DNA of 64,000 nt. Source: Callaeas wilsoni (taxonomy: Eukaryota; Chordata; Aves; Passeriformes; Callaeidae). The position numbers and the translations under genes were made by a program. Shown one piece after another: positions 10,306-23,030 of this stretch. Position 1 is the first letter of the stretch. Every line of letters begins with the position of its first letter. The stretch covers positions 372,001 to 436,000 of the forward strand of contig VWPU01014912.1 of NCBI GenBank assembly GCA_013398955.1, read 5' to 3'. The notes under the pieces are model-generated. The model made no database searches and was not told where the DNA came from. It saw nothing but the letters and a program-made list of their open reading frames with translations.

Positions 10306-12280
10306 GTATGACCTACAATTCTGAAATGTGTGGGGTGGGTTGAGTTTCCATGTGTGCAAGCCTAAGGAAGCCTGCTCAGACTAAAAATACCCCAGAGACA
10401 AAGTTCAGCCTTGAGCAAACTTTCACATTAGTCAGCAGAGCTCTAAACACAGCCCCATATTTTGCTCTGTCTATGAAGCTTGCCTGACACTTTCTGTTGC
10501 ATTTTGCATAAATAATGTCGTGCTTCTATTCCCTGTCTGCATTGATCCACACTGGCCTTTACAACTTCATCTTGTGTGACCCTGCCATCAGAGGTAAGAC
10601 CTGTCTTTAGAAGAGCTGAAGACCCAGAGTGTAAAGCAAAGTTTACTATGTTCTGACTGTCACTGTGATCTGCCCGAGTGCCCTTGGTGAATTGCTCCCA
10701 GCTCAGGTAGGGTTTTCTTACCTGAGAGGTCCCAACAGAACTGGAATCACTTCACAAAGAGTTCTTTTAATCTTCCTTCCTACATCAATTGCTCCAAATC
10801 CTTTATCTTGCCTGAAAGGAGATTATTGTCTTGAAAAAAAAAAAAATTAAAAAATAGGGCATTTCATCTAGTATATCTTAATTGCCATAACATTTAAAGA
10901 AGATACATGATTCCCTTAATTCAAAAGGCTAATGAATCATATTTAATCATACAAAAATGTCATGTCCTATGGTGGTAAGCAGCCTAAAAAACCCAGGAGA
11001 AGTTGGTAGGCATATGCTGCTTGCTCTTTCCATAGCGTGAAAAAAATGCATCAGCCTGCTGCTGGCTCCCGACTGCACATGCCAGTCTTAACTTTGGAGA
11101 AGTAATCACTTTCTCCTCGACTCATTCCTCTCTCTTTGTCCGTTGATTGCAGATTCCAGATGGGTTTGGTAGCCAGTAATTACTTTTATAACTAGAACTC
11201 ACTTGCAATGCATCAGGTTAATGTTAATGGCATTCTGTACAGACACTCATAATCTTCCCTAACTTCTCTCCCATGCAGATGTAATTGTATTTCCTTAATA
11301 CTAACCAAACAGTGATCTCTTTTCTTCTTTTTTTTTTTTTTTGACAGTGAGTATGTGGGAAGGAACAATTTACATTTTTCCAGGCTCCTCACTCTCCTTC
11401 ACTATGTTTATTAAATCTGTATCTGTTACTTTTATGTGTTAGTGCCAATGGATTTTTCTTCTAATTACAGCAATCTGATTTCAGTTTATTTAAATGCTGA
11501 TTTATGTTTATGCTATCCCCTGGTATCAATTTCATTCCAACTAGATCCCAGTGTAACTTAATTACTTGTAGTCTTGTCATTCCAAACTAATGCTAATTAA
11601 AACAGTTTTATTACTGGAAGGTATTAAAGATTAACCCCTCCACTGTTCTATAGGAAAGAAAGCGAAGTGAAGGTGAGGAAATGGAAGGTTTACAAAACCA
11701 CAGAAAGGAGTGCATAGGAATGTCCACTACATGTGTTTTGTTTGATCACCCGGTGTGCTGTAGTTGCCTAAGGTTAACAGCCTGGTTGTATTGCCTGGTC
11801 TGGTGATCTCTTCCTGTCCTCAGCTTCCCCCCACCCCCGCCCCGTCGTTTCCATTTCCTCTTATTAACCCTGTCTGAGTGCAAGAGTTGCAGAAGATGAA
11901 GGTGCACATGTACTGGTGGCTGGCCTCTCCTCCCTTCATGTCCCCATGTCCCTCTTCCTCCCCCTCTGCCACACCTCTCCACACCTCCTCTCAGCTGTAT
12001 CTCACCTTCTCTCTGTCCTCCTCTTCATCACACATCCCACTCTCTGCCGTTCTCTCAAATCACACACTTGTCCACATTCAAGAAAAACAGTATTTTAACC
12101 CAATCATCTTCCCTGTAGGCTTAGCATGGATGGAGATCTCTGTCAGTGCCTTGTTCACTGCTGTTCTATTGTGTCCAGCAGAAGATGAAGCTGAAGCAGT
12201 GACCAGCCTAAGCTGTTACTAGCAAGCACTTTGCAACCAAAGAGAGATCAATCCTCATGAAGGTGTGTTGGGGTGTGTTT
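10306..12280. other. Unique DNA with a homeobox-motif-rich block
   Basis: No gene is recognised. Features are an A run near 10834-10846, a 15-T run (11328-11342) followed by GACAG that resembles a splice acceptor, a TAATTA-rich block at 11400-11640 (listed separately), and C/T-rich sequence near 11820-12060. That C/T-rich tract generates low-complexity frames on both strands. Confidence 0.5.
11400..11640. promoter_or_regulatory. Candidate regulatory block, TAATTA cluster
   Basis: Three copies of the homeodomain core TAATTA lie at 11462, 11559 and 11594 in repeat-free DNA, together with several other TAAT/ATTA cores. Clustered homeodomain cores are common in conserved developmental enhancers, but AT-rich DNA also yields them by chance. 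Conservation cannot be judged from one sequence. Confidence 0.2.
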
Positions 12281-12498
12281 GTAAGATGTTAGGAAAAGTT
12301 TCTTCACGCAGAGAGTAGCTGGGCACTGGAATAGGCTCCCCAGGAAAGTGGTCACAGTACCAAGCCTGGTGTTCAAGAGTTCAAGAAGCGTTTGGAAAAT
12401 GCTCTCAGGCACATGGTTTGCTTCTTGGGGCTGTCCTGTGCAGGGCCAGGAGTTGGACTCAATGATCCTTGTGGGTCTCTTCCAGGATATTCTATGAG
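12281..12498 (+). mobile_element. CR1: CR1 LINE 3' fragment, 'ggatattctatgag' subtype
   Basis: Plus-oriented CR1 3' region: 'agtttcttcacgcagagag', 'aataggctccccaggaaag', 'tgttcaagagttcaagaag', 'ggccaggagttggactca' and terminal 'ggatattctatgag'. The tail differs from that of most copies in the window and marks a distinct CR1 subfamily. About 218 bases remain. Confidence 0.92.
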
Positions 12499-15400
12499 GG
12501 TTTTTTTTCTACGTGGATTTGAGATGATATGTACTGAGCAATAACAGAATAAATTGCTACAAGTTTTCAAGCAAACTAGAGGAGTTAGTAGGCTGGTAAA
12601 GCACCAGCTGAGTGCAATTATCTCCTGTGCAGTGCTTGTAAACTTTACCTGCCTCTTCAATGCTTCCCATAAATCCCCCTGACTGCAGCATACTATTGTG
12701 GCTTCCCAAAATCCCTCCCCATCTCAGACACAGCTTTATCTTCCTCCACCTTATTCCTAAATTCACATTTGAAGAAATGGTAATAAACTAACTTAGTTAT
12801 TTTAAGAAAATCCCCAAGTCCTTACTCTTTAACACTAAAATAACTTCACAGATATCTTTACAGGCTTACATATGCATATGTATGCAAATGACCACAGTAT
12901 TGTATTCAGGTGTTTGGCTTTCCAGCATAGTTTTTTGGTTGGTTGCCAGGTAACTGAAACACTTCTGATACACATGTGCAGAAGACATACTTAATTGTTT
13001 TTTGCATGCACCCAAATTAGGAGCCCGCGAAGGCTACTGTTATTTCTGCTGATGAGAAAGTGACATCTGTGGGAACACAGAAAGCTACAGAGTGTGTCTG
13101 TCTGGGGCTAATTGATTTATAAAACTTGCCGACAGACAGATGTGAACAAACACTTCTGACAAACAACATGATTATAAATTAGCTGCTTCTTTTTATACGA
13201 GGTAGGCTAAAAACACACAGCAAGGATAAGTAATGGGTGCAGGAGACACATTATTTATTTTCTGCATCCAATGAAGCACAGTGATTGTACTCTTGTTCTG
13301 TGGACTGGTTTCCTATCGGAGTCTGGGAGTAGGGGAAAAAGAGCTGAAGAATGAGGATGATCTCTACAAAATGGGAAGCATATTGCAGTATCCCAGAAAA
13401 AGATGTAAATATGATCTCTCTGACCTCTCTGTCTGAATTTGTGGATTTTAGCTGAAGCAGATAGGTCTGATTGTTATTAAGGAATTTCTGTGCTGTTTTG
13501 CTTAATGAAATTCACTCCTACACAGACCAAGCAACTTAATTTCAGGATTTGTGCTTTAGAGGAGAAGGGAGTGTGAACTTCATCGCATTGCTTTGGTAAG
13601 TAAAAAAGTTGTGCAATTCCTTCGAATTGTTTTTTAAGTCAATGAACAACACAACTGGTTTCCCCAGGAGAAGAAAGGGAGAGTGTGAAGGAAGGAGTGA
13701 GCCTAACAGACAACTGAAGTCCTCTGTGTGATTATGTGAATGCTGAGACTACTCTCTAAAATAACTAAGTTCTTTCCTCAGTGTCCCAGAAGATTAGAGG
13801 AAAAAAAAAATAGAAAAAAATCCCACCTCTTCATACCTACATCAAAGAAAAAGAGTTCTACATACTATTGTGTAGATGAGAATTTCCCTTCATTTTCCCA
13901 TATGTAAGCAAGAGGCAATAAGAAATAGAAGTGAAATTAATTTGTCTCAAAATAGTTGAAGTGAAATTTTAAAATGTATTAAACATGAAAACAGATCACA
14001 GAAATTCACAACAAAGATTACATTATCTAAAGTCATTGGTAAAGCAAGTGAAGAAGTTTAAAATAAAGGTAAATAGGAATTTTATCATCCCTCAAGCTCT
14101 CAACATCCTTATCTGCCCCTATCTGAGTTCTACCAGTCCCATTATGAAGCAGGAGGCAGCAACAACAGGGACTAGTAGAGAGGAGTATGCTCTGTATGCC
14201 TGTACTTTATAGAGAGAGAAAGCTTGCTATCCATCATCACAGCTCCAGAGGGAGAGGCAATCCTGAATCTTTCCTCTACAATGCTTTCCACCACAACACA
14301 AAGAAATCTCAGTGAGAGAGAGAGAGCACATGAGTGCTAAGTGCAGCAGCTCAAGGGTAGAAATGGAAAAAAACCTCCGAAAAGTCGTTACTCATCAGTC
14401 TTCAGATTTACAGCCTTCAAGGTCTGGGAGGGTGGGAGCTCAGCACAGGCAGCAGCAGCAGACATGGCTGCTCCTCAGCTAAGGCATGACCTTCCCTGGC
14501 TGCCCAGCCCTGGGTATGCAGATGATGGGAGAAGGGCAGGGAAAGTTCCTGCTGCTCAGTTCTTGGGGTGCTGCCCTTGTACAGCTGCCTCGTACAATTC
14601 AGAACAGCAACACTCAGCATCGGATCGTGAAGGGCAGTGAGCAGCCAGCAGCAATTCTGGCAGCCAGTGAGGGATTTTTCAGGATGAGAGCTGAGTGCAA
14701 TCAAGGAGAGGTAGGCAAAGCAATCCCCAGACCTGTGGCTTCTGGGAACAGGTAGATACAGAGGCAGACCCTTGCAGGCAGAGACTTGCTGGATTCGTGG
14801 GGGATCATGATGTTTACCCTGCTGAGGGTCCGTGGTGCACTGAGGTTTAGCACTGAGGGTCCTGTTACCCTCCTTGGCATCCAGCAGAACCTGGTATGAG
14901 GAAGACGAAATACAAGCAAATTGAGGTCCCAAAGCTCATGCAGACACTCCAATCTAGGCTGAAATCTTGGCAGACAGGACATGCCAGTGGGACACAGGTC
15001 TTCGTGTATTCCTGGGAAGATGATGTTAATTATTCCTGTCATTAAGAGCAGCAGGAAATGAGTCTTTGAGAGCTGCTTGTCTCACATACAGACATACACA
15101 CACACATCCAGGCACAAGCCAAGGCAGGCTTTAGGAGAAAAGGTTGTTGCTCATTGTAAAGGAAACTAAGTCAATATTATCTTTTAATAACAAATCCAAA
15201 TGGAGGCGAGCTGTCCCAAAGAATGAGCCAACAGAAAACACGATTCTCAGGAATATGACAGATCAAGGGGCCTCAGTTGAACAAATTAGCATGTGCAAAT
15301 ATTTGGGCTTATGAGCTTGATGGAGATTTAAATTGTAGAGACCACATTAACAACTGACATCCCAAATCGGAGTTGCATAAAAAAGAATCTTTCTCAACCC

Positions 15401-15859
15401 AGGAATTTTTTTTCCTGCCTTGTTTTCTTTCACTTAGTAGAAAACATTTTTCCTTCATGCTGTGAGAAACAACCTTTTTTTTTCATCCCTGTGCTTGCTC
15501 TCACTTTTCTGATGACTGCTCTGAGTTTAATAAGCTGCTGTCAGACATGTGCAGTTAAAGCTTGGGGTTGTGTTTCTGTTTTCTCTTGTTCTTGCTCAAC
15601 ACAATTCCAGTGGTGTCGCTTTTACAAGGCATGATGCGACTCCTCACAGGAACAGTGCAAGACAAAACCAAGGTGTTTATGGAGCACTGAAGCATCCCTC
15701 CCCTGCTGTGGGACATATGTGCAAGGAGAAGATCTCCTGTAGTCCCTCTTTATCTTAAACCCATGTGAGTTTTTCCAAAGTGCTCTCTAAATAAACAGGA
15801 CAGGAAGAATTATGTTTTATACGCATGGAAAATGCACAAGTTACCTTTTGTTTTCCCTA
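12499..15859. other. Unique DNA, nothing coding recognised
   Basis: Holds an enhancer-like patch at 13020-13210 (listed separately), a purine-rich run at 13800-13820, and a GC-richer patch at 14410-14760. That patch supports overlapping frames on both strands but no domain. A frame at 15549-15758 resembles a signal peptide but starts at GTG, so it is not accepted. Confidence 0.5.
13020..13210. promoter_or_regulatory. Candidate enhancer-like patch
   Basis: A repeat-free patch contains TAATTGATTTAT at 13109-13120 (homeodomain/HOX-like), AACAAAC (SOX/FOX-like) near 13145, and GATTATAAATTAG at 13170-13182. The motif density suggests a possible conserved non-coding element. This is inference only. 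Confidence 0.2.
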
Positions 15860-15992
15860 CAGAATCATAAAAAGGCTTGGCTTGGAAGGTACCTTAAAGA
15901 TCATCCAGTTCCAACCCCCCTGACGCCCTGCCGTTGGTACAAATGCCACCCATTAGATCAGATTGTCATGTCCAACCTGGCCTTGAGCATTT
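15860..15992 (-). mobile_element. CR1: Short CR1 LINE 3' fragment
   Basis: It reads 'agaatcataaaaaggcttgg', 'ccttaaagatcatccag', 'ttccaacccccctgac' and 'tccaacctggccttgagc' in CR1 reverse-complement order, then stops. Only about 130 bases of the 3' end are present. Confidence 0.92.
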
Positions 15993-16827
15993 CATATGTT
16001 TTCATTTTCTGTGCTTTTGTGTGTATAATAGAATTGATGCTAGGATCATCTGAATGGGAGGCAAATTTTGCACCCAAGGAAAAAAGGAAAGACTGAGAGA
16101 ACTAGTTCTGCTTTGATTTGTTTCTTGATCCCAAGAAGAGAGAAGATGAAGTGCAATCCATGTTCTTATGTGGCCACCTTCGTCTTTCTTTTTACTGACA
16201 CAAAAGCAAGGGAAAAAAAATGCAGGAAATTCCTGTGCTCCAGTGTATGGTTAACTCACAACTTTGAGGAGTGAATTACCCTGCTAATGTCTTAGTGTCT
16301 GCTACAAGTCAGTTAGAGCAAGCCAGCAAGGCTCTTGCTTTTGTACTTATTATGCTTATCTCAATTGCTATTCACAGTCTGAAGCCCCACTTCCCTGCCA
16401 TTTTGTACTGATCGCTGTGCTAGACTGAGGAAAAGCTTATGGCCATATGGTAGTATTTGGCTGCTCACCCATTCTCAGAATTTCACCCAGTTCTCATTGA
16501 CTTTCAATGGCATCTGGATGACTAATTGCCACAGGCATCTCTCAAAGCCTCAGCTACAGTACCCCAAAGTATGCAGGCTACTTTAAAGTCTAACCATACA
16601 AAACAACAGGTTCCTGCCTCCAGGCGCTTGCACCTACTGTTAGATGTTTATCCTGAAGTGGCAAAGATAAGTCAAGCAAGGCAGAGTGGTTATGGCAAGT
16701 CTCAGGCCACAATGTGTAGCTGGAAGTTTTAGGAAGAGCTGGGCTAGTCCAAAGAACATTATCCTCCCCCTTGCAGTGACCATCACCAGGGGTAGCAGGA
16801 AAGGTGCTGAGCAGCCTGTGCCTTGAG

Positions 16828-16920
16828 GTGCAGGATTTATTTCATGCTCTGCTACTGATGTCCAGTGGAGGCTCTGCCAGCTCATTTAACCTCTGTGCCA
16901 TTTTTCTCTATTAGGTCACA
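16828..16920 (+). mobile_element. MIR: Ancient MIR-like SINE fragment
   Basis: 'catgctctgctactgatg', 'ctctgccagctcatttaac' and 'ctctgtgccatttttctct' follow the MIR core order (gctctgccactg, then ttaacctctctgtgcc, then a pyrimidine stretch). Divergence is high, consistent with an amniote-age relic. Confidence 0.45.
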
Positions 16921-18234
16921 AAGTGTTGAGAACGGGAAATGTCTTCATTATCCATGCGCAAAGGAGATTGTCTTGGAGAGACTGGCATCGGTTGGAATCT
17001 GACCTGGAAAAACTGCAGGAGAAATAATAGCAGCAAGTATTTCTGTGTCCTCAAAAGAATTGTGTGGACCCGTCTGCACTGTGTGAGCTGACGGTACCCA
17101 CTTAACTGACCTGAAAGTGGCTGCACTTGGTTTTGTCAAGCTTTTTTCCTTCACAGCCCCCCAGTTTCTGCAGGGCAGAGGAAATCCTTTTGAACAAGAT
17201 GATTCAGAACAGAGGAAAACTGCATGTCGGATAAACAACTGTGTGAGGCAGGAAAAAATAAAAAAGAAACCTCCTCTGTCCTAAAAAACAGCAAGACCAT
17301 TGCAGAGGTCAGAATGGCCAGTGCAATAAAAAGCTTCTAAAAATGTATGTGCTGCTGTTGAATTGCTTTGCCCTTGTCTCCAGAGCTTCTCAGGGAATTG
17401 TATTCAATCTCAACTTTTATGAAGACGAGTCCAATGAAGATTTGGTCTGCAGAATTTCTGGCTGTAGTCTGAAATGCTGCTCAGGATGTCTTTAAAGATT
17501 TAAAAGGAATTTAGCTTTAGTGTTGTTTGTGTGTGATTATTGTTGGGTTTTTTTCCAAACCACAGAATTGCTGAGAGTTTTATACCTTTTCTATTTTCTC
17601 CCTTCAAAGATTACAGATAGACTCATCACCTAATTATTTTGTTTCCATCTTGCAAACAATATCTGGGGAATAAGATAGCAAAGAACGTATTTCTGCTTGT
17701 ATCTTACAAGATGCCTACACTGGAAGAAATTATACATAACAAAATTTCATTTCCATTTCCTGTAACAGGGCACCCTGTGAAATGGGAAATAGAAAAGAGG
17801 AGACACTGTTAGATACAGTCTGTTCTGTGTAGCTCTACCCTGCTCTGAAGGGCTGCTAAATGGAAAATTTCAGTTTCAGTAAACCTTTATTGATATATTT
17901 AGTAATACTAATAAATTATTCAAATAGAAAGAGAACAAAAGTTCCCATGAAAATATACACAGATGTTATTTAAGCAGTCCTTGCCTGAAATATAAGAAAG
18001 TCAGGTTTCTCACTTCTAGAAATCTGAAAAGTAAGTTGAGTATGAAGCACAAAAAGAAGGTTTTCTAATTGTTTTTTTATTTATTTCATCTTTCTTTTCC
18101 AAATTCACTCAAAACCAAAGAAAGTAAACGTTTAAACTGGCACTGTTACAGTTAGGTTTTAAAAATTCTTGCTTGCAGTGTAATTTTAGTTGGCTGTGCT
18201 CCTTCAAAAACAGCTGGAATAAAGGCCTATCTGC

Positions 18235-18305
18235 ATGCATGTTCAGAATATAATATAGAACATGTAATATACCATATATAGTATGTTATATCCATCATAG
18301 ATATT
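18235..18305. repeat. AT-rich imperfect palindrome
   Basis: The stretch around 'aatataccatatatagtat' is close to its own reverse complement, with flanking 'acatgtaat' and 'gttatat'. It could extrude as a hairpin. It directly abuts the TAAA microsatellite. Confidence 0.5.
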
Positions 18306-18345
18306 ATAAATAAATAAATAGATAAATAAATAAATAAATAAATAG
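18306..18345. repeat. (TAAA)n microsatellite
   Basis: About nine tetranucleotide units, interrupted once by TAGA. Confidence 0.95.
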
Positions 18346-20240
18346 GAAATAAAATAATAACCTTCTTCAATATTTTCCCCCGTCATTTCATAGTCTGGAA
18401 GCCATCTCATGAGCTTAGGAGAACCTCTGTGGAGATCATGGGTTGAAGGTAGACATATATTCTAAAGGTAAATACTGCTACTCTTTAGATAGATGGTTAC
18501 TGGACTGTCTAAAGAGATTGATGATGACACTCTGTGGTTGTCAGTGCAAGGATGGGAATAATCTAAATTTAAAAAAAATGCTTTCCATAATCAAATGTTA
18601 AATTAAGGATTACCCTAACTAAAGTTATATTTTCTACTATGGCAGGTTGTAAGTATCAAGAAAAGTGGGGGATATAAATAAAACCTCCCTCACTAGACCT
18701 GCAGCCTGGGGATGGGAGGGGTGTAAGCAGTGCCACATGTTTTCTGAGACTTGCAAAACCAGAAAATGCATGAGTGACACAAATTTAGGCAAGTCTGTGG
18801 AGCACTTTAGAGTCTATTTAATGTTTTGGTTGTCTTTAGTAAATGTCTGACTTCTGATAGGAAAATGCAAATGGTGGCGTTTGCCCTTGATGCTTTAGAC
18901 TTGCATACAAGAAAGTGCCTGAGTCCTGATTTGGTAAGAAAGAAATGGTCATCCTGATTTCCAAGGAAATTTCTTGATATTGCAGCATCTTTAAGGTCTT
19001 AAAGATATCCATGGGATTCCAGCACACATTTAATCATGTGCCTATGCCTTATTTCTGAAGTGGGTCCAACAGCCCAACTGAAGCTTTCAGAAAGTCTCCA
19101 GTCCTTACAGACCTCAGGGTGTGCTTTCCCATTATCTCACCATTTTTTCCTGAGATTTTGGCACTGATCTGTGTGTGTTAGTGCTGACTTTGAGCAGGAT
19201 GAGAGATCACTAACTTTGGAAATGCTATGAGTTTGCAGTGCCCAGCTGTGCTCAGGATTTCTGCTCTCCCAGTTTTCCCTCTATACAGAGGATGTGGAGG
19301 CATCAGGGCTCATGGGGAGCCTCCCTTCTGAAGCCTTCCACAAGCATCTCCACCTCCATGGAACTCAAATCCACACAGCAGCCAACCACCTTTGCCTTTT
19401 CTTTATAAAAAATCTATAGGATGTAATGGATTTCTGAACAAATGGTGTTCCTGTAGCTTTTCCTCCAACAATTTCTTTTTGCTTATAAATTTTAAGCTCG
19501 GATTCAATTTCATTAAATGCACAGATGAGCTGCTGGACTGTAATGAAGGCTGAGCATGGAAATATATTTCCATGCTTTTACTGGTCATTTCACCCAAAGG
19601 TGATGTGTTTCAAGGCTGAAAGGAATTCAGCAAAGAAAAAGGTGATGGGGGAAGTCAGCCCCTTCTCACTGCCTGCTGCTAGTTCAGGGAGAAGTGAAAT
19701 GAGCTGTCAGAGCTCAAAGGGAGTGTGAGAGGGAGACATGCCTGTAGTTCACTGTGCACCTTCTCCCTAGAGCCTCAGGAGGACATTTTGATGGTGCCAT
19801 AACCAGAAAGATGAATTCTCCGGTGCTCTGAACACACTGCCAAAAGGCAAAGTCTTCCCTTTGCTGCCAAACCCTTATTGAGTGGCATTCATGCAATGAC
19901 AAATCTTACAGAACCTCATGTGTGCAAAAGGGAACCAACCCCCAGCATCTTTCTCACTGGTGCTGGGTAATCTCCTGTCCCATGGCAGGGTCTGAGTGTA
20001 GCACAGGACCTTCATTGACAATAGCACTTTAATTAATAATTAATTTCTTGCCACAAAGGCCACCAACCTATGCCAACCCAGATCCCAAGGCTGCAACTTG
20101 TATTGTCCTTGCTGCTCTGGAGACTCTCTCCTTGGCTCAGAAGACAGGTCCCCTGCTCCTCAAGGCAAGCTTCCTTGATTGCTTAACATCCCTTGCTCAC
20201 CAGCAGCAAGCTTCAATGATAAAATAAAATTAATAAAATC

Positions 20241-20322
20241 AGAATCACAGAATGGTTGAGGTTGGAAGGGACCTTAAAGATCATGTCTTTCCAGCCTCCC
20301 CGCCATGGACAGGGACCCTTTT
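20241..20322 (-). mobile_element. CR1: Very short CR1 LINE 3' fragment
   Basis: 'cagaatcacagaatggttg', 'aggttggaagggacctta', 'aagatcatgtctttccag' and 'ccgccatggacagggacc' are the first 80 bases of the reverse-complemented CR1 tail. The following sequence is unrelated. Confidence 0.92.
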
Positions 20323-21508
20323 AGCAGTAGAAGCACTTAGGGTAAATCTGATCACTTGTAAATGTACTAAAGGAGTGTTTCAGAGTAAGGCGCACTTCAC
20401 TCCCAAAGAAGCAAGGAAGCATGTATTTATGCTTTAAAATCAAGGGAAATAAGGACAGAAGGTTAAAATGCAATATAAGATAGAAAAACTAAAAGGAATG
20501 ATTTTTTTTTCCCCAGGAATTCACTACTTGAAAATTTCACAGACAACACAGCCACTTGAATAATGAATAAAGCAGACTGGTTTAAATGCAGTGAAACTGC
20601 CCTCTCCTCAGCTTTCTTTTAATCTTTTGTGGCCCTACAAGGAGCCTTAGAAGAGGCAGCCCTGTGACATGATAATCCAGCCTCCTCCAACAGCTGAGCT
20701 TAATCAGTCAGTAAGACCTGAAGCCACTATGTTACATTTTCAAGCAGGAACCTCAAATTCCCTTTTTCATGGCTAAACACTTGTTGGTTTTATATCTGCT
20801 GAATTAAAACATAGAAAAACCCCCAACAAAATCAACACTAACCACAAACAACTTAAACGACTAAATCCACACTGCTAATAGTTCCTTAATTGCTAACCTG
20901 AAGGTCCGTAGCAGTCCTCATTGTCACTCAAGTTATTTTATGAAAGCATGTTGATTTTGAAATTGTAACGGTGCTGAATTAGCAAATGGATTAAGAATGG
21001 CAGAGGAGTTTTCTGTGTCAAGGGGCCCTACATTATGAATTATAAGGTTTCCAATCTGTGTAACTCCTGGGATTGCAAAACATTTACCAAAAATTAATTT
21101 CTCATCACTCAGAATACCCTAGGAAGTAATCAGATGTTTGTGTTTCACAGAAGTTAAAACCACAGCCTTAACAAACCCGATGGCTTGTGTGTATTCTGCC
21201 ATGAGGTCCACTGCAGCATTAAGGCCAGGAAAGGCAATTTTCATAGAAATTTATAGACACATATTTTTCCATGGGGCTGTTTCTTGTAATTAGTTATTGG
21301 TGTGTCTAGAAACGAGCAGAGTCCAGCTGGAGTCACACTTTCAGCTCTCTCCTGAGATTCCACACTTCTCTCTTGCAAGAGGTGAGCTCCCCCTGAGCCC
21401 CCCGGCTTAAATTGTTCAGAGGGCCACCCTCACTGCAGGACCAAACAACCTTTGGGACTGTCATTTGACTGCGAAGGGGTAGCAGGGGCATTGACAAAAA
21501 GAGAAAGA
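20323..21508. other. Unique DNA, nothing recognised
   Basis: Repeat-free AT-rich DNA. The part from about 20860 to 21120 has scattered TAAT/ATTA cores and no simple repeats, so it could be a conserved non-coding element, but nothing more can be said from one sequence. Confidence 0.45.
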
Positions 21509-21618
21509 GAATCATGGACTCATTTAGGTTGGAAAAGATTTCTAAGACCATGAAGTCCAACAATTAACCCCGTACTGCCAAGTCCACCAGTAAACCATGT
21601 CCCTGACTGCCGCATTAC
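21509..21618 (-). mobile_element. CR1: Short CR1 fragment, 'attaacccagtactgcc' subtype
   Basis: Reverse-complemented tail of the CR1 subtype with 'ttaggttggaaaagattt', 'agtccaacaattaacccc', 'gtactgccaagtccacc' and 'agtaaaccatgtccctg'. About 110 bases remain. Confidence 0.9.
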
Positions 21619-22341
21619 TCATGTAAGAACAGTGAGATTACATGTACCTAATTTTTGAAAAAACAAGCCTAAACTCAGATTTTTTGCTTTTTATCTGTGC
21701 GTTGCACAAATCTTGGTAATTCTTATTTTTCTATTTTTTGCTGGTGCAACCAGATAGACTATAAGACTAGAGTCTGGTCCTTGGCAGAGGACTCAAGTGA
21801 TTGGGAAAGCCTGTGACTGGTTAGACCTCCCTGCAACAGCAGGGATTTAATATATTTCTCCCTTGGTGTACAGAGCTTTCAAAAGAACTGAAATAAGCTT
21901 TAAACACTTCTTGCTTTTTTTCCTAATCAAATGGTACTAAAGAAATCAGGACAAAGCATGCACAGTTAGAAACTGATTTTCCTTTAATGAATAAAAAAAT
22001 AAACAAGTTGAGAGTGCACTTTCAAAGAACTAGCTTGACATTACTTAAAATGATATTACAGAGGGTAGAACAAAATTCTGGCATTAGTTTGTTTATAAAT
22101 ACATGGAATATTTGGTCGTCTTCTTGTTCATGCCCTACAGAGATGAAGGAACTCCAGTGGTACCAAGCCAGCTATATGCACTAGAAAAGCATCCAAGCAG
22201 CCATGTTATTATTTAACCATCTACTATTAGAGAATATCGTCCCACTCTTGAGGTGTACATTTGGTCAGCCTGATACAGATGGAAAAATATATTTCCATAT
22301 ATTAAGGACCTGAAGCTCCTCAGAATTATATCATAATTATT
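21619..22341. other. Unique AT-rich DNA, nothing recognised
   Basis: No repeat family, RNA gene or credible frame is seen. Confidence 0.5.
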
Positions 22342-22560
22342 AGAAAAAAAATTCTTTTTCAAAATGGTTTTCAAGCACTGGAACAGGCTGCCCAGAGAAG
22401 CTGTGGAGTCAACATCTCTGGAGATTTTTAAAAGATGAGTGGATGTGGCATTTTAGGACATGAGTTCAGTGGTAGACTTGGCAGTGCCAGGTTAACGGTT
22501 GGACTTGATGGTCTTAGAGGTTTTTTTCAACCTAAACATTTTGCGATTGTATGATTCTAA
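22342..22560 (+). mobile_element. CR1: CR1 LINE 3' fragment, plus orientation
   Basis: Plus-oriented tail: 'caagcactggaacaggctg', 'cccagagaagctgtggagt', 'aacggttggacttgatgg' and 'ttcaacctaaac', closing with 'tgattctaag'. It has the same subtype signature as the copies at 21509, 24415, 49519 and 63748. Confidence 0.93.
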
Positions 22561-23030
22561 GATATTTACAGGGTTAAAAGCCTCCTCTGGAGAAGCCAAC
22601 AGCAGATGAGTATATTAGCTTAACTCAACTCCATTTCCCTCCGGACTGTGCAAAAAGGAACTACACCGGCAGGCCCAAAACGGGAATCAATTACTCCTCC
22701 TTCTCATGCTGCTAAATATTCAGGTCCTGTTGGTGCATCTCCTGTTTGGCTCCAGTTTTCTTGCAGGTTAGCAAGGAAATCAGATGCAAATCACATAGGT
22801 GATTCCTCAGCGGGAGGACAGAGCTGTGGCTGCCAAGGAGGAGGCAGGCTGCCTTTGTGTTTCTCAGAGTCACACAGCACTTAGCCACACGGTTCCCATT
22901 GACTTTCAAATGGGAAATATGTAGATGCAAGTAAGAGTTATGGAAATGTAGCCTTTCACTGTATCATTAGTTTTTTGTTTCCACATGACAGAAACTCATT
23001 ATTTATTTTGAATATTTAAACCGTGTCAGT

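Larger units (their letters stand above)
15993..20240. other. Unique DNA with MIR-like and microsatellite tracts
   Basis: No gene is recognised. It contains a MIR-like fragment at 16828-16920, an AT-rich imperfect palindrome and the TAAA repeat at 18235-18345. Open frames are short and lack domain features or consistent splice context. Confidence 0.5.

Noticed and set aside
15549..15758. 69-codon frame resembling a secreted peptide with a hydrophobic N-terminus
   Set aside because: The first codon is GTG, not ATG. The genuine ATG one base upstream is in another frame and stops after two further codons. No splice or promoter support.
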